A DNA stretch of 64,000 nucleotides, taken from positions 45,300,501 through 45,364,500 of the forward strand of contig NC_091255.1 in NCBI RefSeq assembly GCF_042477335.2. The letters are read 5' to 3'. Origin of the DNA: Ovis canadensis. Lineage: Eukaryota; Chordata; Mammalia; Artiodactyla; Bovidae. Within the stretch, counting starts at the first letter, position 1; every line of letters begins with the position of its first letter. The position numbers were made by a program, and so were the translations under genes. Shown one piece after another: positions 12,494-23,340 of the stretch. The notes below the pieces were generated by a model. That model did no database searches. It was not told the DNA's origin and worked only from the letters and a program-made list of their open reading frames with translations.

Positions 12494-12624
12494 TGATCCA
12501 GTTTTTCGACACTGCCAGAGTGGATCGTACTCGGAGCTGGCTCTATGCTGCGTGTTCTGTCTCCTATCTGGGTGCTATGGTCTCCAGCAACTCAGCACTA
12601 CAGTTTGTCAACTACCCAACTCAG
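12494..12624 (+). CDS. SLC35B1: SLC35B1 exon 3
   Basis: The acceptor is TTCTCCCAG and the donor GTGAAA. This 131-nt exon completes Leu70 and encodes [20 protein letters not shown], then [20 protein letters not shown] and PTQ, ending at residue 113. It contains TM3. No disruption is present. Confidence 0.97.
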
Positions 12625-12914
12625 GTGAAACCTCAGGGTGGGGTGAGGGTTGGCTCAGAAGTTCAAAAGGATGAAAGATTCTTCCCTCAGGTCTGTGACT
12701 TAAATAAAAGGAGAATGTGTCTGGGAAATTAGGAGTGTGAAGAGCCACAGATCTGACATTTAGTGATGGTGGGTGGGCTGTGATAGAGCCCTTTTCTGAG
12801 GCTACAGCCTCTGGTGCAGGCCCCATGCTAACTTACTCATCTTATGTAGCACCTAGTTCAGTACCTGGCATGTCAAAGAAGCTCAGAAATTATTTTTGCT
12901 CAATTTAATTTCAG

Positions 12915-12945
12915 GTCCTTGGTAAATCCTGCAAGCCCATCCCAG
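12915..12945 (+). CDS. SLC35B1: SLC35B1 exon 4 (31-bp small exon)
   Basis: This very short exon, with acceptor TTTCAG and donor GTAAGC, encodes VLGKSCKPIP plus one base of the next Val codon. KSCKPIPVMLLG is a conserved block of the SLC35B family at the start of TM4. Gene predictors can miss it, but the frame of the flanking exons requires it. Confidence 0.96.
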
Positions 12946-13530
12946 GTAAGCAGAAGAAGATGGTCGCCGCCATCCATCCTCAGTCTTCCTGGAGTGAGCT
13001 TGAGCCCCCTCTGCTAGGGCTGTATTCCTCTGAGCTTTGTCATCTCACCATTGCTATCTATAGGGACTTCCCTGCATCCCTTCCTCCTGCCCATCCTGTC
13101 ATCTGTATCACTTCCTGTTGTGTTGGGTGTTCATTAGCTGGTAATCCTCACTGTGAGCTAGAAGCTGACCTCATCTGCTTCACATGGTTAGTCATTTTGG
13201 TGGCCTACATTGTCATTAGCTACCCTAAATCCCATTTGATCATCAGTTTCCTTATTCTCAATTTCTCACTCTTCCCTACTGCCCCACCTTTGCCAGGTTG
13301 CTTCCTGGAGCCTTTGTTCTCTACGTTTCTCGGCTTTATATTCTTCATTCAGTCTTGTTGCACCGTCATCTCTACGTAGGTGCTAGTCTTGCTCTCTCCT
13401 CTTTTTGTCCTCTGTCAGCTCTCCTTCTCAGACATTCTTTTTTCCCCACGAGTCTTTGGCTCCTAGGAGATTATTGGTCTCAACAGTGCCTATGGGTGCC
13501 TGAATTTTCCACCCTGTTTCTTCCCTGTAG

Positions 13531-13688
13531 TCATGCTCCTTGGAGTGACCCTCTTGAAGAAGAAGTACCCAATGGCCAAGTACCTGTGTGTGTTGCTAAT
13601 TGTGGCTGGAGTGGCCCTTTTCATGTACAAACCCAAAAAAGTAGTCGGGATAGAAGAACACACAATTGGCTATGGAGAGCTGCTCCTG
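13531..13688 (+). CDS. SLC35B1: SLC35B1 exon 5
   Basis: The acceptor is TTCCCTGTAG and the donor GTATGT. This 158-nt exon completes Val124 and encodes [20 protein letters not shown], then [19 protein letters not shown] and [13 protein letters not shown], ending at residue 176. It supplies the rest of TM4, all of TM5, and the basic KPKK loop. Confidence 0.97.
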
Positions 13689-14189
13689 GTATGTAATCCT
13701 GTTGGGAAAGGAAGCCTTTTCCAGTAATCTTCATAGGAATATCCACCCCCGGCACATACAGAAGGCCAGTTATGTTTTGAGAGAGATAAGTGATGTTTCT
13801 TGCCCCCCATTTCCGGTCTTTGTCTCTTGCTGCAGGGTCCTTGGCTCTGCTGAGGCTGTAGTGGGGAGCCTAGAATATTTCACAACAGTTCAGCTCTCCT
13901 TCTGGAGAAGAGATAACTCTGAGGCCCGTGTCTAAATGCTGCTGTGAGGTCCCTGAGACCTGAGAGTAAAGAGGAAAGGAGTAGTATGTCTCTCACTGTG
14001 GGTTTCCAAGAAACCTGGAAGCCAGAGTTTAAAATAATACTGTATAGCCAGTTAAGCCAACCATGTTCTTTTCCCCATGGGGCCCAGTGTGCAGTGGCTG
14101 CAAACAGCAGCCTCCTTGGTAGCCTGTTGCCTGTACAGATTGCCCTAAGGGACCTTGGAGATAACTCTGGCCAGTGGACATTCATGACT

Positions 14190-14577
<388 letters not shown>

Positions 14578-14596
14578 AAAATAATAATACTATAGT

Positions 14597-14770
14597 AGCT
14601 ATTGCTGACTAGGTATTAGGTACTGTTCCAAGTGTTCTACATGAAAACTAGTTAATTTTTACAATAACTTCATAACTTAGATAGTGTTAATCTCCATTTT
14701 ACAGATGAAGAAAATGAGGCAAAGAAAAGTTAAGTCATTTGCCCATGGCCATATGGGTGTTAATTGGAAG
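14597..14770 (+). repeat. MIR SINE remnant
   Basis: MIR phrases appear in order: TATTAGGTACTGTTCCAAG, CATTTTACAGATGAAGAAAA, AAGTCATTTGCCCATGG. It lies between the RPL10 retrocopy and the Bov-tA element. Confidence 0.65.
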
Positions 14771-14787
14771 AATTAGTGGACTAACAT

Positions 14788-14997
14788 GGGCTTCCCAGGT
14801 GGCGCTAGGGGTAGAGAACCCGCCTGCCAATGCAGGTTAGACGTAACAGACACAGGTTCAATCCCTGGGTTGAAAAGATCCCCTGGAGTAGGAAATGGCA
14901 ACCCACTCCAGTATTCTTGCCTGGGAAATCCCATGGACAGAGGAGCCTGGCGGGCTACAGTCCATGGGGTCCCAAGGAGTTGGACATGACTGAACAA
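14788..14997 (+). repeat. Bov-tA SINE
   Basis: It has the full head (GGGCTTCCCAGGTGGCGCTA, CCGCCTGCCAATGCAGG) and the BovA body, ending GGACATGACTGAAC. It is well preserved. Confidence 0.92.
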
Positions 14998-15455
14998 ATT
15001 TTGTCCAATGTTGCCCTGGATTCTAATCCGGCAATATGACCACAGAATCCACAGAACTGGAGCACTGGACTCCTAAGCCAGGAGGCTAACATGCTGGGGT
15101 TAGATTTCCTCTCTCCACCTTTAGTGGAAGAATGTGTGTGGCTCACCACGGCCTCTTCTAGGCCCCTGCATGCCAAGCTTCATGGCATTGCGTTGAGAAG
15201 TGTTAGGCTTCCTGCCCTGCTCTGATCACATTACACCTGTGTGGCTCAGATCACCTGTCCTTCTGGTGCTGGGGGCAGCAGGGAGCTCACGAGGTTTCTT
15301 GCCCTCTGCTTGTGGGCAAACGGCAGCGTTTTGTTCTGAGGACTCTGTCTTAAGGCAGCAGCTTTCTGAGGGATCTCAGAAAAGTGAGAGGTCTGTTTCC
15401 TGAGTTAGGGAGGGCCCCAGTGGCCTGACTGCAGGCTGTACTCTTTCTTTCCCAG

Positions 15456-15582
15456 CTCTTGTCTCTAACCCTGGATGGACTGACTGGTGTTTCCCAGGAC
15501 CACATGCGAGCTCACTACCAAACAGGCTCCAACCACATGATGCTGAACATCAACCTTTGGTCGACACTGCTGCTGGGAGCTG
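15456..15582 (+). CDS. SLC35B1: SLC35B1 exon 6
   Basis: The acceptor is TTTCCCAG and the donor GTAAGG. This 127-nt exon encodes residues 177-218: [40 protein letters not shown] and GA, plus one base. The [15 protein letters not shown] segment is a conserved SLC35B signature in TM6 and the following loop. I recall Met for the Ala before the junction in human. Confidence 0.97.
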
Positions 15583-16345
15583 GTAAGGAGTGGTTCTGCT
15601 TTTCTTTCCATGTATCAGCAGAGGGCAGACTGCCTTCATCCACTTAATCTCTAGCTCTGGTGCCAGCTGTGCTCTTTGCCTAGGCCAAAGGTCAGCCTCA
15701 GTTCTCAGATGCCGTATTGTCCAAGCCCTTGAGAAGCCGTCTTAGAGAAACTTGCACCAGTCAGCTCTGCTAGCTGCTTGTACTGGCACAATCAGAAATA
15801 GATCTGTGTCAGGAGTCATGGGAAGACGCACAGTAGTAAAATGCAGGGGTGCCCTGGGAACTCACCCTTCTCTGAGGTAGATGAGACAGTCTGTGGTGAA
15901 TACTGAAGATGGTTCAAACATGGATGTGTTTGCTTTTAAATCAGTGCTTTCTAACTTTTTTCCCAAATCTGGCCACACACACGGAGTATTTTTCATACAG
16001 TATGCTAGGCCTAACAGAGGAGGCTGCTGATGGCTGGAATTGACCAGTACTTGGGGCTGCCTTGAGCTAGGGATGTGTGGATCAGTATCTTCACAGCATC
16101 TGAGGTTTGCTTCTTCCTGTCACTTTGACAGAAGTAACTCATTAACTTCTAAGTATTTCCCAGAAGAGTCTTTAGTTAGTTTCTATTCAGAAAAATAGGA
16201 GATGCTTGATGGGACAATAAAAACTCACACCATACATTTTTCCTTGCCCTACCCTCCGTCAGAGTGCTTTTGCAGGCCTCTGCAGGTTTATGCGTAAGTA
16301 TGGGCACACAGGATGCACCATTCATCTTTGGATGTATTTTTCTAG

Positions 16346-16452
16346 GAATCCTGTTCACCGGGGAGCTCTGGGAGTTCTTGAGTTTTGCCGAAAGGTACCC
16401 TACCATCATCTATAACATCCTCCTCTTTGGCCTGACTAGTGCCCTGGGCCAG
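16346..16452 (+). CDS. SLC35B1: SLC35B1 exon 7
   Basis: The acceptor is TTTTTCTAG and the donor GTGAGT. This 107-nt exon completes Gly219 and encodes [20 protein letters not shown], then [15 protein letters not shown], ending at residue 254. It covers the end of TM7 and most of TM8. Confidence 0.97.
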
Positions 16453-16605
16453 GTGAGTGCCTTGATCGGCGATGGCTTGGCTTCTCCAAGAGAAACTGGC
16501 CTGGCTGGGAGAAGAGGGTGGCAAGATCAGCTGTGATGTCCTGTTACAGACTTTCCTTGGTAGATACCCAGGAACCAGCCTAACTTTGTCTGTGTCTTTC
16601 TCTAG

Positions 16606-16759
16606 AGCTTCATCTTCATGACAGTTGTGTATTTTGGTCCCCTGACCTGCTCCATCATCACCACAACTCGAAAGTTCTTCACCATTTTGGCCTCTGTGAT
16701 CCTCTTCGCCAACCCCATCAGCCCCATGCAGTGGGTGGGCACCGTGCTGGTGTTCCTGG
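16606..16759 (+). CDS. SLC35B1: SLC35B1 exon 8
   Basis: The acceptor is TTTCTCTAG and the donor GTAAGT. This 154-nt exon encodes [20 protein letters not shown], then [20 protein letters not shown] and [11 protein letters not shown] plus one base. The [11 protein letters not shown] motif is the best-conserved signature of SLC35B nucleotide transporters. It contains TM9 and most of TM10. Confidence 0.97.
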
Positions 16760-17079
16760 GTAAGTTACATCCAGAGCATGCAGCTCTGGGCCATACAAAG
16801 GGACTTTATTTTTTTTCCCGTAATACTTACTTGTATATTTTTGAAATGTGTTATTTTAGAGCAGACTTTTTTAAAAATGAAGAGGAAGCATTACCTGTAA
16901 TCCAGCCTTCCTAAGGAACATTTCATTTGAATGATTTCTTTCCAATGATTCTTTTTTCCCCAGACACTGAGCAGGGTAAAATTGTTATACGTATTCCCTA
17001 CTAATTGGCGCTGCTGTGGATGAGCTGAGTCAAACTAGAAGTTTGACTCTTAAACTTCATTCAGTCTTGCTGTTATTTT

Positions 17080-17196
17080 TTTTTTTTGGCTGTACCATGG
17101 AGCACACAGGATCTTAGTTCCCCAACCAGGGATCGAACCAGTGCTCTCTGTAGTGGAACCAAGGAGTCTTAACCACTGGACTGCCCAGAAAATCCC
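17080..17196 (-). repeat. CHR-type SINE in SLC35B1 intron 8
   Basis: On the + strand it starts with poly-T and GGCTGTACCATGGAGCACAC, and ends CACTGGACTGCCCAGAAAAT, the reverse complement of the tRNA-derived head. Imperfect target-site duplications TGCTGTTATTTT (17068) and TGCTGTATTTTA (17197) flank it. Confidence 0.85.
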
Positions 17197-17410
17197 TGCT
17201 GTATTTTATATACACATGTAATTTATCAGTATCTTGGTGATTTTTTTCATTTGATACTAGTCTCTTTTCTCTGAGGAGGTTTTATAAAACTAATGTTTGA
17301 AAATTATAGTTTTATTTAGAGCACCAATTTTGGAGACCAAGGCACACCCCACTTCCCATCCCCAGATAATTTGTAGACTTCATTTCTCCCCATGTTCTTT
17401 CTTTCCATAG

Positions 17411-17463
17411 GTCTTGGTCTTGATGCCAAGTTTGGGAAGGGAGCTAAGAAGACATCCCACTAG
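17411..17463 (+). CDS. SLC35B1: SLC35B1 exon 9 (terminal)
   Basis: The acceptor is CTTTCCATAG. The exon completes Gly306 and encodes LGLDAKFGKGAKKTSH, then TAG at 17461-17463. The C-terminal KKTSH resembles a dilysine ER-retention signal, with the lysines at -4 and -5. That fits an ER-resident transporter. Confidence 0.97.
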
Positions 17464-18100
17464 GAAGAGAGAGACTACCTCCACTCCAAGAATATTTAAG
17501 TTATTTTCTCCAACAGTGACATCTCTTGGGAAAATGGACACAATAGAGATAAAGGACTAGGTTTCAGTCTGGGTATTTTTTGTTTTTTTTTGTTGTTGTT
17601 GTTGTTTTTTAAAGAAGCAAAATCACATATTCTAAAAAAAGCATTTGGATTTTAACAAGAAAGAGTTGGCTATTTCTGTTCTTGACCAGGAGCACAGCCT
17701 CGCACAAAGAAAGAGAGAAAGAGAAGAGGCAGAGCTTGGTGTTCATGGCCCAGGCTGCTCCCACGTGGGTGTGGTTAACCTGGCTGGGTGGCTGGTTCCC
17801 CCAAGAACTGTTGCGCTTATGGCCTCTATTCCCACAGGCGAAGGCCTAAATATGCTAGAACAGGTAGCTGTCTATGAGAACTAGAGGATGCAAAAAGCAC
17901 TTTATCTCTTAAAGCTCTGGTGGGCAAATATTTCTTAAAAAACTGCAGATATATTCTCTCCTCAAGAAAGTTCTTTTGAGGTTGAGATAAAATGAGCCCA
18001 GAGCCTCAGAGTCTGCTGCGTTTTGACATTTCCCCATTTCCTCCCCTTCAACCAAAGCTCAACCAAAACGAGAGTGGAGACCCAGTGTGCATGTCGTGAG
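17464..18100 (+). other. SLC35B1: SLC35B1 3' UTR and downstream flank
   Basis: Sequence after the stop includes a (TTG)n/T-rich tract at 17578-17612. I find no AATAAA or ATTAAA in this stretch. The only near matches are GATAAA at about 17549 and 17987. The 3' end of the transcript therefore cannot be placed from sequence. Confidence 0.5.
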
Positions 18101-18883
18101 CAGCTTTGGAAGGTCTGCTTCCCTCCCTCTGCCTCCGTGTCTGTTCTCCGTCCTCTCGGTCCCCTCCTGGGGAGGCTGGATTAATCCTCCCTTGTCCTCT
18201 TCAGCTGCTAAGCCTTGCAGGCCTCTGCCATCCTGGCGGTGCCCTGGTATTCCCATGCCAGCTCCTGCCTGTTGAAAGGGATGCTGGCGGAAGGCACAGT
18301 GGCTGAGTCCTGGCATAGAGCCGCTGTTGAGTTTTCTGGGTGGCAGTGGGGGGAGAAGGAGGAGCATGGAGCAGAGCCACCTGCTACTGCTGCCTTCGGA
18401 GTTGGAAATCACTATCCTCCGTGGACCAAACTTTACACATGAAAGTGCATTTCCACCAGCTGCAACTTTCACTCCATCTGTTCAGCAGCCCCAGCCCCTT
18501 GGCTCTCCAGATGGGCACCCAGCCTCCTTCCTGCGCTGCTGCCTTCCCACCCCCTGCACCCAGCCTTTCAAGCCTGGCTCACTTGCACTCGTCTCACTCT
18601 CTTGGGGCCCTGGGTGTCACTGCAGCTTTGCCCTGAAAGGCCCCCTCTCATTTTGAACTCCTCCTTGAGAAGAGAGGTTTTAAATGCATCTGGCTGAACT
18701 TCCTTCTTTTCTCCACCCCTTTCTTTTCTCTGTGTTTCTTATCCTGAAAGTTGCATCAATTATCTCCTTACCTACTGGACTGACAGTTCTTCTAAACTCT
18801 CTTCTGTGGATTAGTTAGGCAGTGAAAGCATGTTACCAGGGCCAGGGGCCTATTTAGCAGTCCTTACCTGGGCCTGGTGTTTT

Positions 18884-19078
18884 TTTATTTTGGGCTTTTA
18901 AAAAATAATTGTTTATTTGGCTGTGCTGGATCTTAGCAGTGACATGCAGGATCTTTAGTTGCAGCACTGCAGACTCTTAGTTGCAGCATGTGGGATCTAA
19001 TTCCCTGACCAGGAATCAAACCCAGGCCCTCTGCGTTGGGAGCATGGAGTCTTAGCCATTGAACCACCAGGGAAGTCT
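18884..19078 (-). repeat. CHR-type SINE
   Basis: The reverse-complement tail (TTATTTGGCTGTGCTGGATC) comes first and the head (GAACCACCAGGGAAGTC) last. Direct repeats CTGGTGTTTT at 18874 and 19079 are a perfect 10-bp target-site duplication. Confidence 0.88.
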
Positions 19079-19584
19079 CTGGTGTTTTAACAAGAGACAT
19101 TTTCCCAGTTATCAGGCCAGTCCCCTCCACCTCTACCCCCTGCCTTACCCAACCAGGGGTCTCAGGCACACCTCATACTAGTTTCCAAGAGCAAGAAGGA
19201 TTTCCAACAGCTCAGCATGGCTCTCACCTGATACTAGAGCAAGGCTGTCCTATCCTCAATGAGCCAGGAGCTCAGTTCTGGTATATTCATTCAGTTCTTT
19301 GCCTGTTCTTCTAATCCTTCTGTATGCCACATCCTGTGGACATGCTGGGAGTTCAAAGTTGACTAGGATCAGTACTTACCCTCTAGGGTCTAACAGTCGG
19401 GTAGGTAAATCATTGCATCTCAGAAATGCAGAGCTAGCAACGAAGAAAGGTGTCTGGGCAAGGTGAGGCTTGAGCTGGAGAGAGTGTGGGAAGATGAAAG
19501 GAAGTGAAAAGGGAGGTTTGGCTCTACTGCCAAGTGGGAAATAGGGTTTTAAACTGTCTGGCTTCTCCCCATGCTCCTGCTTCT

Positions 19585-19808
19585 TTTTGCCTTAAAAACT
19601 TTTAATTTTATATTGGGCTATAGCCACTCAGCCACACATGTATCCAGTTTCCCCCAAAGCCCCCTCCCATCCGGGCTGTTAGCAGAATTCCATGAGCTAT
19701 ACGATAACATTAGTAGAGTTCCATGTTCTATACAATAGGTCATTGTTGATCCATTTTAAATACAGTGCTCTGTATATGACCATATCAAACTCCCTAACTG
19801 TCTTTTTC
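19585..19808 (-). repeat. 5'-truncated ruminant L1 3' end
   Basis: The sequence matches the reverse complement of the bovine L1 3' region: CACATGTATCCAGTTTCCCC, AGTTCCATGTTCTATACAAT, AAACTCCCTAACTG. It is flanked by an 18-bp perfect target-site duplication, CCCCATGCTCCTGCTTCT, at 19567-19584 and 19809-19826. The insert is about 224 bp. Confidence 0.85.
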
Positions 19809-20864
19809 CCCCATGCTCCTGCTTCTAGTCAGTTCAAGTGAGAGCACAGGAGCAGGTGAGTGGCTCTGCAGTGAGGCATCATTTCAGCTCAACTGGAAGA
19901 TATTTTAAAAGGTTGTGTAAGCTGCCAGCTTGTTCGGGGTGCTGTACTCACCTACAGGATCACAGGAACTGAGAGTGCCAAGCCAGACTCTCTTCAGTAA
20001 CACTCTGCTAGGTTATTATGGTACTGATAAACGTGAAATACCAGGCAAGTTCAAACAAAAGTATTGTTGATCACTAACCCTGGGCGGCCTGATGCTTCAG
20101 GTTTCTAAACATCAAAGGACTTTCATCTGCAGTTAATTCTCAGCTCTGTGTAGAAGGGAGGGAACCAGCACACACATTTTCCCAAGCACTCTTTTTCATT
20201 TCGGGTGTACTGTGCTGCTATTTTGGTCCGCCTATCAGGCTTGCCTCTTTAGCTGTTTGTACTCAGGCTCGTGGTAGAGTGGTTTTTCCATTTCCTGTAC
20301 ACCTCTTAGGCTAGGGCAAGGGGAGTGACGCAAATATGATTTGGGGGTAAAAACCGTAGGGAAAACTATTCTGGAATTAATCATCATAAGGGGGAAAAAT
20401 CATAAGCTGTTTTTCAAATGACTTAAAGGGGCACTGTGGATAATCTCTAAAGTGGGTTCTTTAGCATTATGTGATGTGTTTCCTCAGCCCTGTAAACCCT
20501 TGTGAAGAGGACTAAGCAGGCATTTGCACCTTTTGGAAATGGAAAAACAAGTTAGGGAAGGGGGCAGCTTGCAGTGGGTCCCTGGGTGTGTCCCAGGGAG
20601 ATTAATGAGAACTTAAGTTTCCCCCAGTTATAGTTGTATCTTGGACCCATGCCCTCAGAAGGGCAGAAGGCAACCTCCTCAGGAGACCCATTGCCTCTGC
20701 TGTCTGGTCCCACTTGGCGGTGAAACAGTTTGCACATTTTATAAGTGGTGCTGGTCACTCTCCCCAGATGTCCTGGCAGAGAAATTGTCCTTGGTCTCTG
20801 CGGGATCGTTCAGCCCTTCCCACTGAAAACACACCAGCTGTCTTTAGGAACAGCAATCTCATAT

Positions 20865-21030
20865 TTATTGAACTCCTCCTTTCCCAAAGCTCTTTAGTTC
20901 ATGACATTTTATCCTTACAACACTCCTGGGGAGAGCTTAAGCCAGAAACAAGTCTCCCCATATCCAGACTAGAGAGCCCCACGTCCACTGAAGTGCATCA
21001 GCTGAAGGTCACATGACTCCATGGGAGGAC
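20865..21030 (+). repeat. MIR SINE remnant
   Basis: MIR-like order: ATATTTATTGAACTCC, CATTTTATCCTTACAACACTC, then GAAGGTCACATGACTCC. Heavily decayed. Confidence 0.5.
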
Positions 21031-22873
21031 AGGGCCCAAGTGAGCTTCCACTTAGCACATGTCAGAGGTCAATGAGCTAAATCAGTGGTTCCCAGCTTTT
21101 GGATTTCCTGATCCAATAGGATTTTCAAATAATTTTGGGCGGGGGGTATTGATAATAGGTATACTGGTTTTTTATATTTTCAAGTAAGGACTTAAAATTT
21201 AATGTCATATGGTTTACAAAATTTTAGGAAAAGCTATCCACCTCAGAATAAAGAATGCTTCTTTCAGAAATGATAGTTGGAAATCATACCACTATATAGG
21301 TAATAAGAAAAATTGATTAATTTCAGAAAATGTTCAACATAAAACATCCTATGGCAATGCATTGTAGGTGCATCATTCTGACTGTTGGCTTCAGACACCG
21401 TGGTCTGTCTGGGGCTTGTATTCCATAATGCAGCCTACTGGAACTGAATGTCACAGAAGCATGCTGACAAAGATGGAAGCAACCTGCAATGAGGTTTTAC
21501 ATCATCTAGAACATTCTGAGAGAGTCTAAAAACAACATCCTCCCGACCTGAGCCACTTCTGCCTCCCCTGTGCAGGGCCAGGAAGAGAGCAGGCCATGGG
21601 GGCCAGAAGGCTTTTCACAAGGGCTGTGGAAGGGAGACTGTCTTGGCACCTTGGCTCCCAGTTCTGCTGCTCCCAGGATGTTTCGGCAATGGCTTCCATC
21701 ACCCAGCTCAGGAAACTTAGAATTGATTCCTGAAGAATTTCCCCCTACTGGGGAGAGCTGAACTCCAACCGGCACAGTCCTCAGACTGAGAACCACAGGG
21801 CTGTGCCTGCCACAGCAAGAAAGCTAGAAAGAAGAACGAAGAGAGTCTTGGAATGAGGAGTGGTTTCATCCAGTGCCTTCTACCTGAGTAGCAAGTTCAT
21901 GAGGGCTGGTGGTTTTCTGTCCAGGTATAGCTGACTCCCTGCTATTTCTGGAGAGAAGTGGAAGAGAGAGGTTTAAGACATTCTCCAAGAGGAGGGACAG
22001 AAATTACTTTCTGTCTACTTGCATGTTTTGTCATGGTATATGGGTGGCCAGAGCTAGTAAAAGCGTCATGTTTCAGCTTAAGGACTGACTAGACACCATT
22101 TCCTCCTACTTGGGACCCTGAAATTGCCGCGTTCATACTGTAGCCCTAGAGAGAACGTGTCACTCTTTCAGGAAGGCTGAGAACTCTCTGACATTTTAAT
22201 GTAAATATGTGGATGTAAGACAAGTGGTCACACATATGTCAAGCGAGTAGGTTAATTTTGCTGTAAAAAGGGCCCATCTCTCTCATATTCTTGTAGGGGG
22301 TCTACTGTAATCATGTTCTCATTTAATGAAAATTGATTTCCCAACTAGAGTTACTGTATAACTGGGCACCACTGCAGAATATGAGAAAGCATCATCTCCA
22401 GCTCTGTTTAGATGGAGGGGTGGGATCAAGTTTGCAGAGAAACCCAAGAAGAGTAACATATCCAGTTTATCTAGCTTTCTCTAGGCCCCTCCAATATACT
22501 TTATCTAGAATTCTGAGGTTTAGCAAATAAAAATATAAGATGCTCAGCTAAATTTGAATTTCAGACAAACAGCACGTGCCTTCTTAGTATAAGTATGTCC
22601 CATGCAATATTTGAGACATATTTATACCAAACAATTTTGTCTTATTTATCTTAAATTGAGATTTAGCTGGTGTTCTGTGACTATCTGGAAACACAGCCTG
22701 TGGCATCAGTCACTGTCACTTGTTCTCATGGGCCCCTCTTTTCCTAGAAAAGAAGACACTCAGATGCATCACCACTTGCAATTCTGTACACAGGGCTTCC
22801 AGGTACTTTTGCTCAGAGCCAAACATTTTGTAATTTTCCTTTTGGCCAGGGCGAGATGCAATCCCAGACTTGG

Positions 22874-22887
22874 TCAGCAGGGGGCAC
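22874..22887 (+). promoter_or_regulatory. CTCF-like motif
   Basis: TCAGCAGGGGGCAC fits 13 of 14 positions of CCASYAGRKGGCRS, on the + strand. It lies roughly midway between SLC35B1 and SPOP and not in a repeat I recognise. Function is inferred from the motif only. Confidence 0.5.
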
Positions 22888-22949
22888 CATTTTCTTAAAA
22901 GAGATCCCCAGTGACATTTCTAGGGACTCAGAAAAGGGACTTCTGCGGC

Positions 22950-23340
22950 TTCTGTCTTCCCTCTGGAGCCTCCCACTTCTCCCCACATCACCAGCCTGCC
23001 AGAGTTATCTTTGTGAAACAAGAATCTGATCCTGTCACTTCACTCCTTAAATCACTTCCAAGATTCCATGATTAACTTCCTAATACACTGAAAAAAGCCC
23101 TTGGGGATCCCACTGGAGTCTTTTCCCTGCTTCATCTCCTGCTGCTTCTGCCCTACCTGGTCCCACACTCCTCACACTTCTGCCACCCCACCTCCATTCA
23201 CCATGAGCTGTTTGCAGCTTCCCACTACGGTATTCGCTGTCATGCTTCTGTACTCACAGGCCCCTCTGCTTGGAATTCCGTTTTCCACCTGATGCTTCTA
23301 GCAACTCCATTCATTCAACACATTTTCCAAGTGTGCATTG
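22950..23340 (+). repeat. L2 LINE-like remnant
   Basis: It reads like the L2 3' region in the + orientation: ATCTGATCCTGTCACTTCAC, CCAAGATTCCATG, then CCCCTCTGCTTGGAATTCC and ATTCATTCAACACATTTTCC. Diverged; limits are approximate. Confidence 0.5.

Noticed and set aside
14786-15039. Open frames on both strands over the Bov-tA at 14.8 kb
   Set aside because: These are the usual spurious frames of the SINE, repeated at each Bov-tA in the window.
21082-21800. CAGTGGTTCCCAGC and ACTGAGAACCACAGG about 700 bp apart, like transposon ends
   Set aside because: The ends are short and imperfect, no transposase-like sequence lies between, and no flanking duplication is visible.
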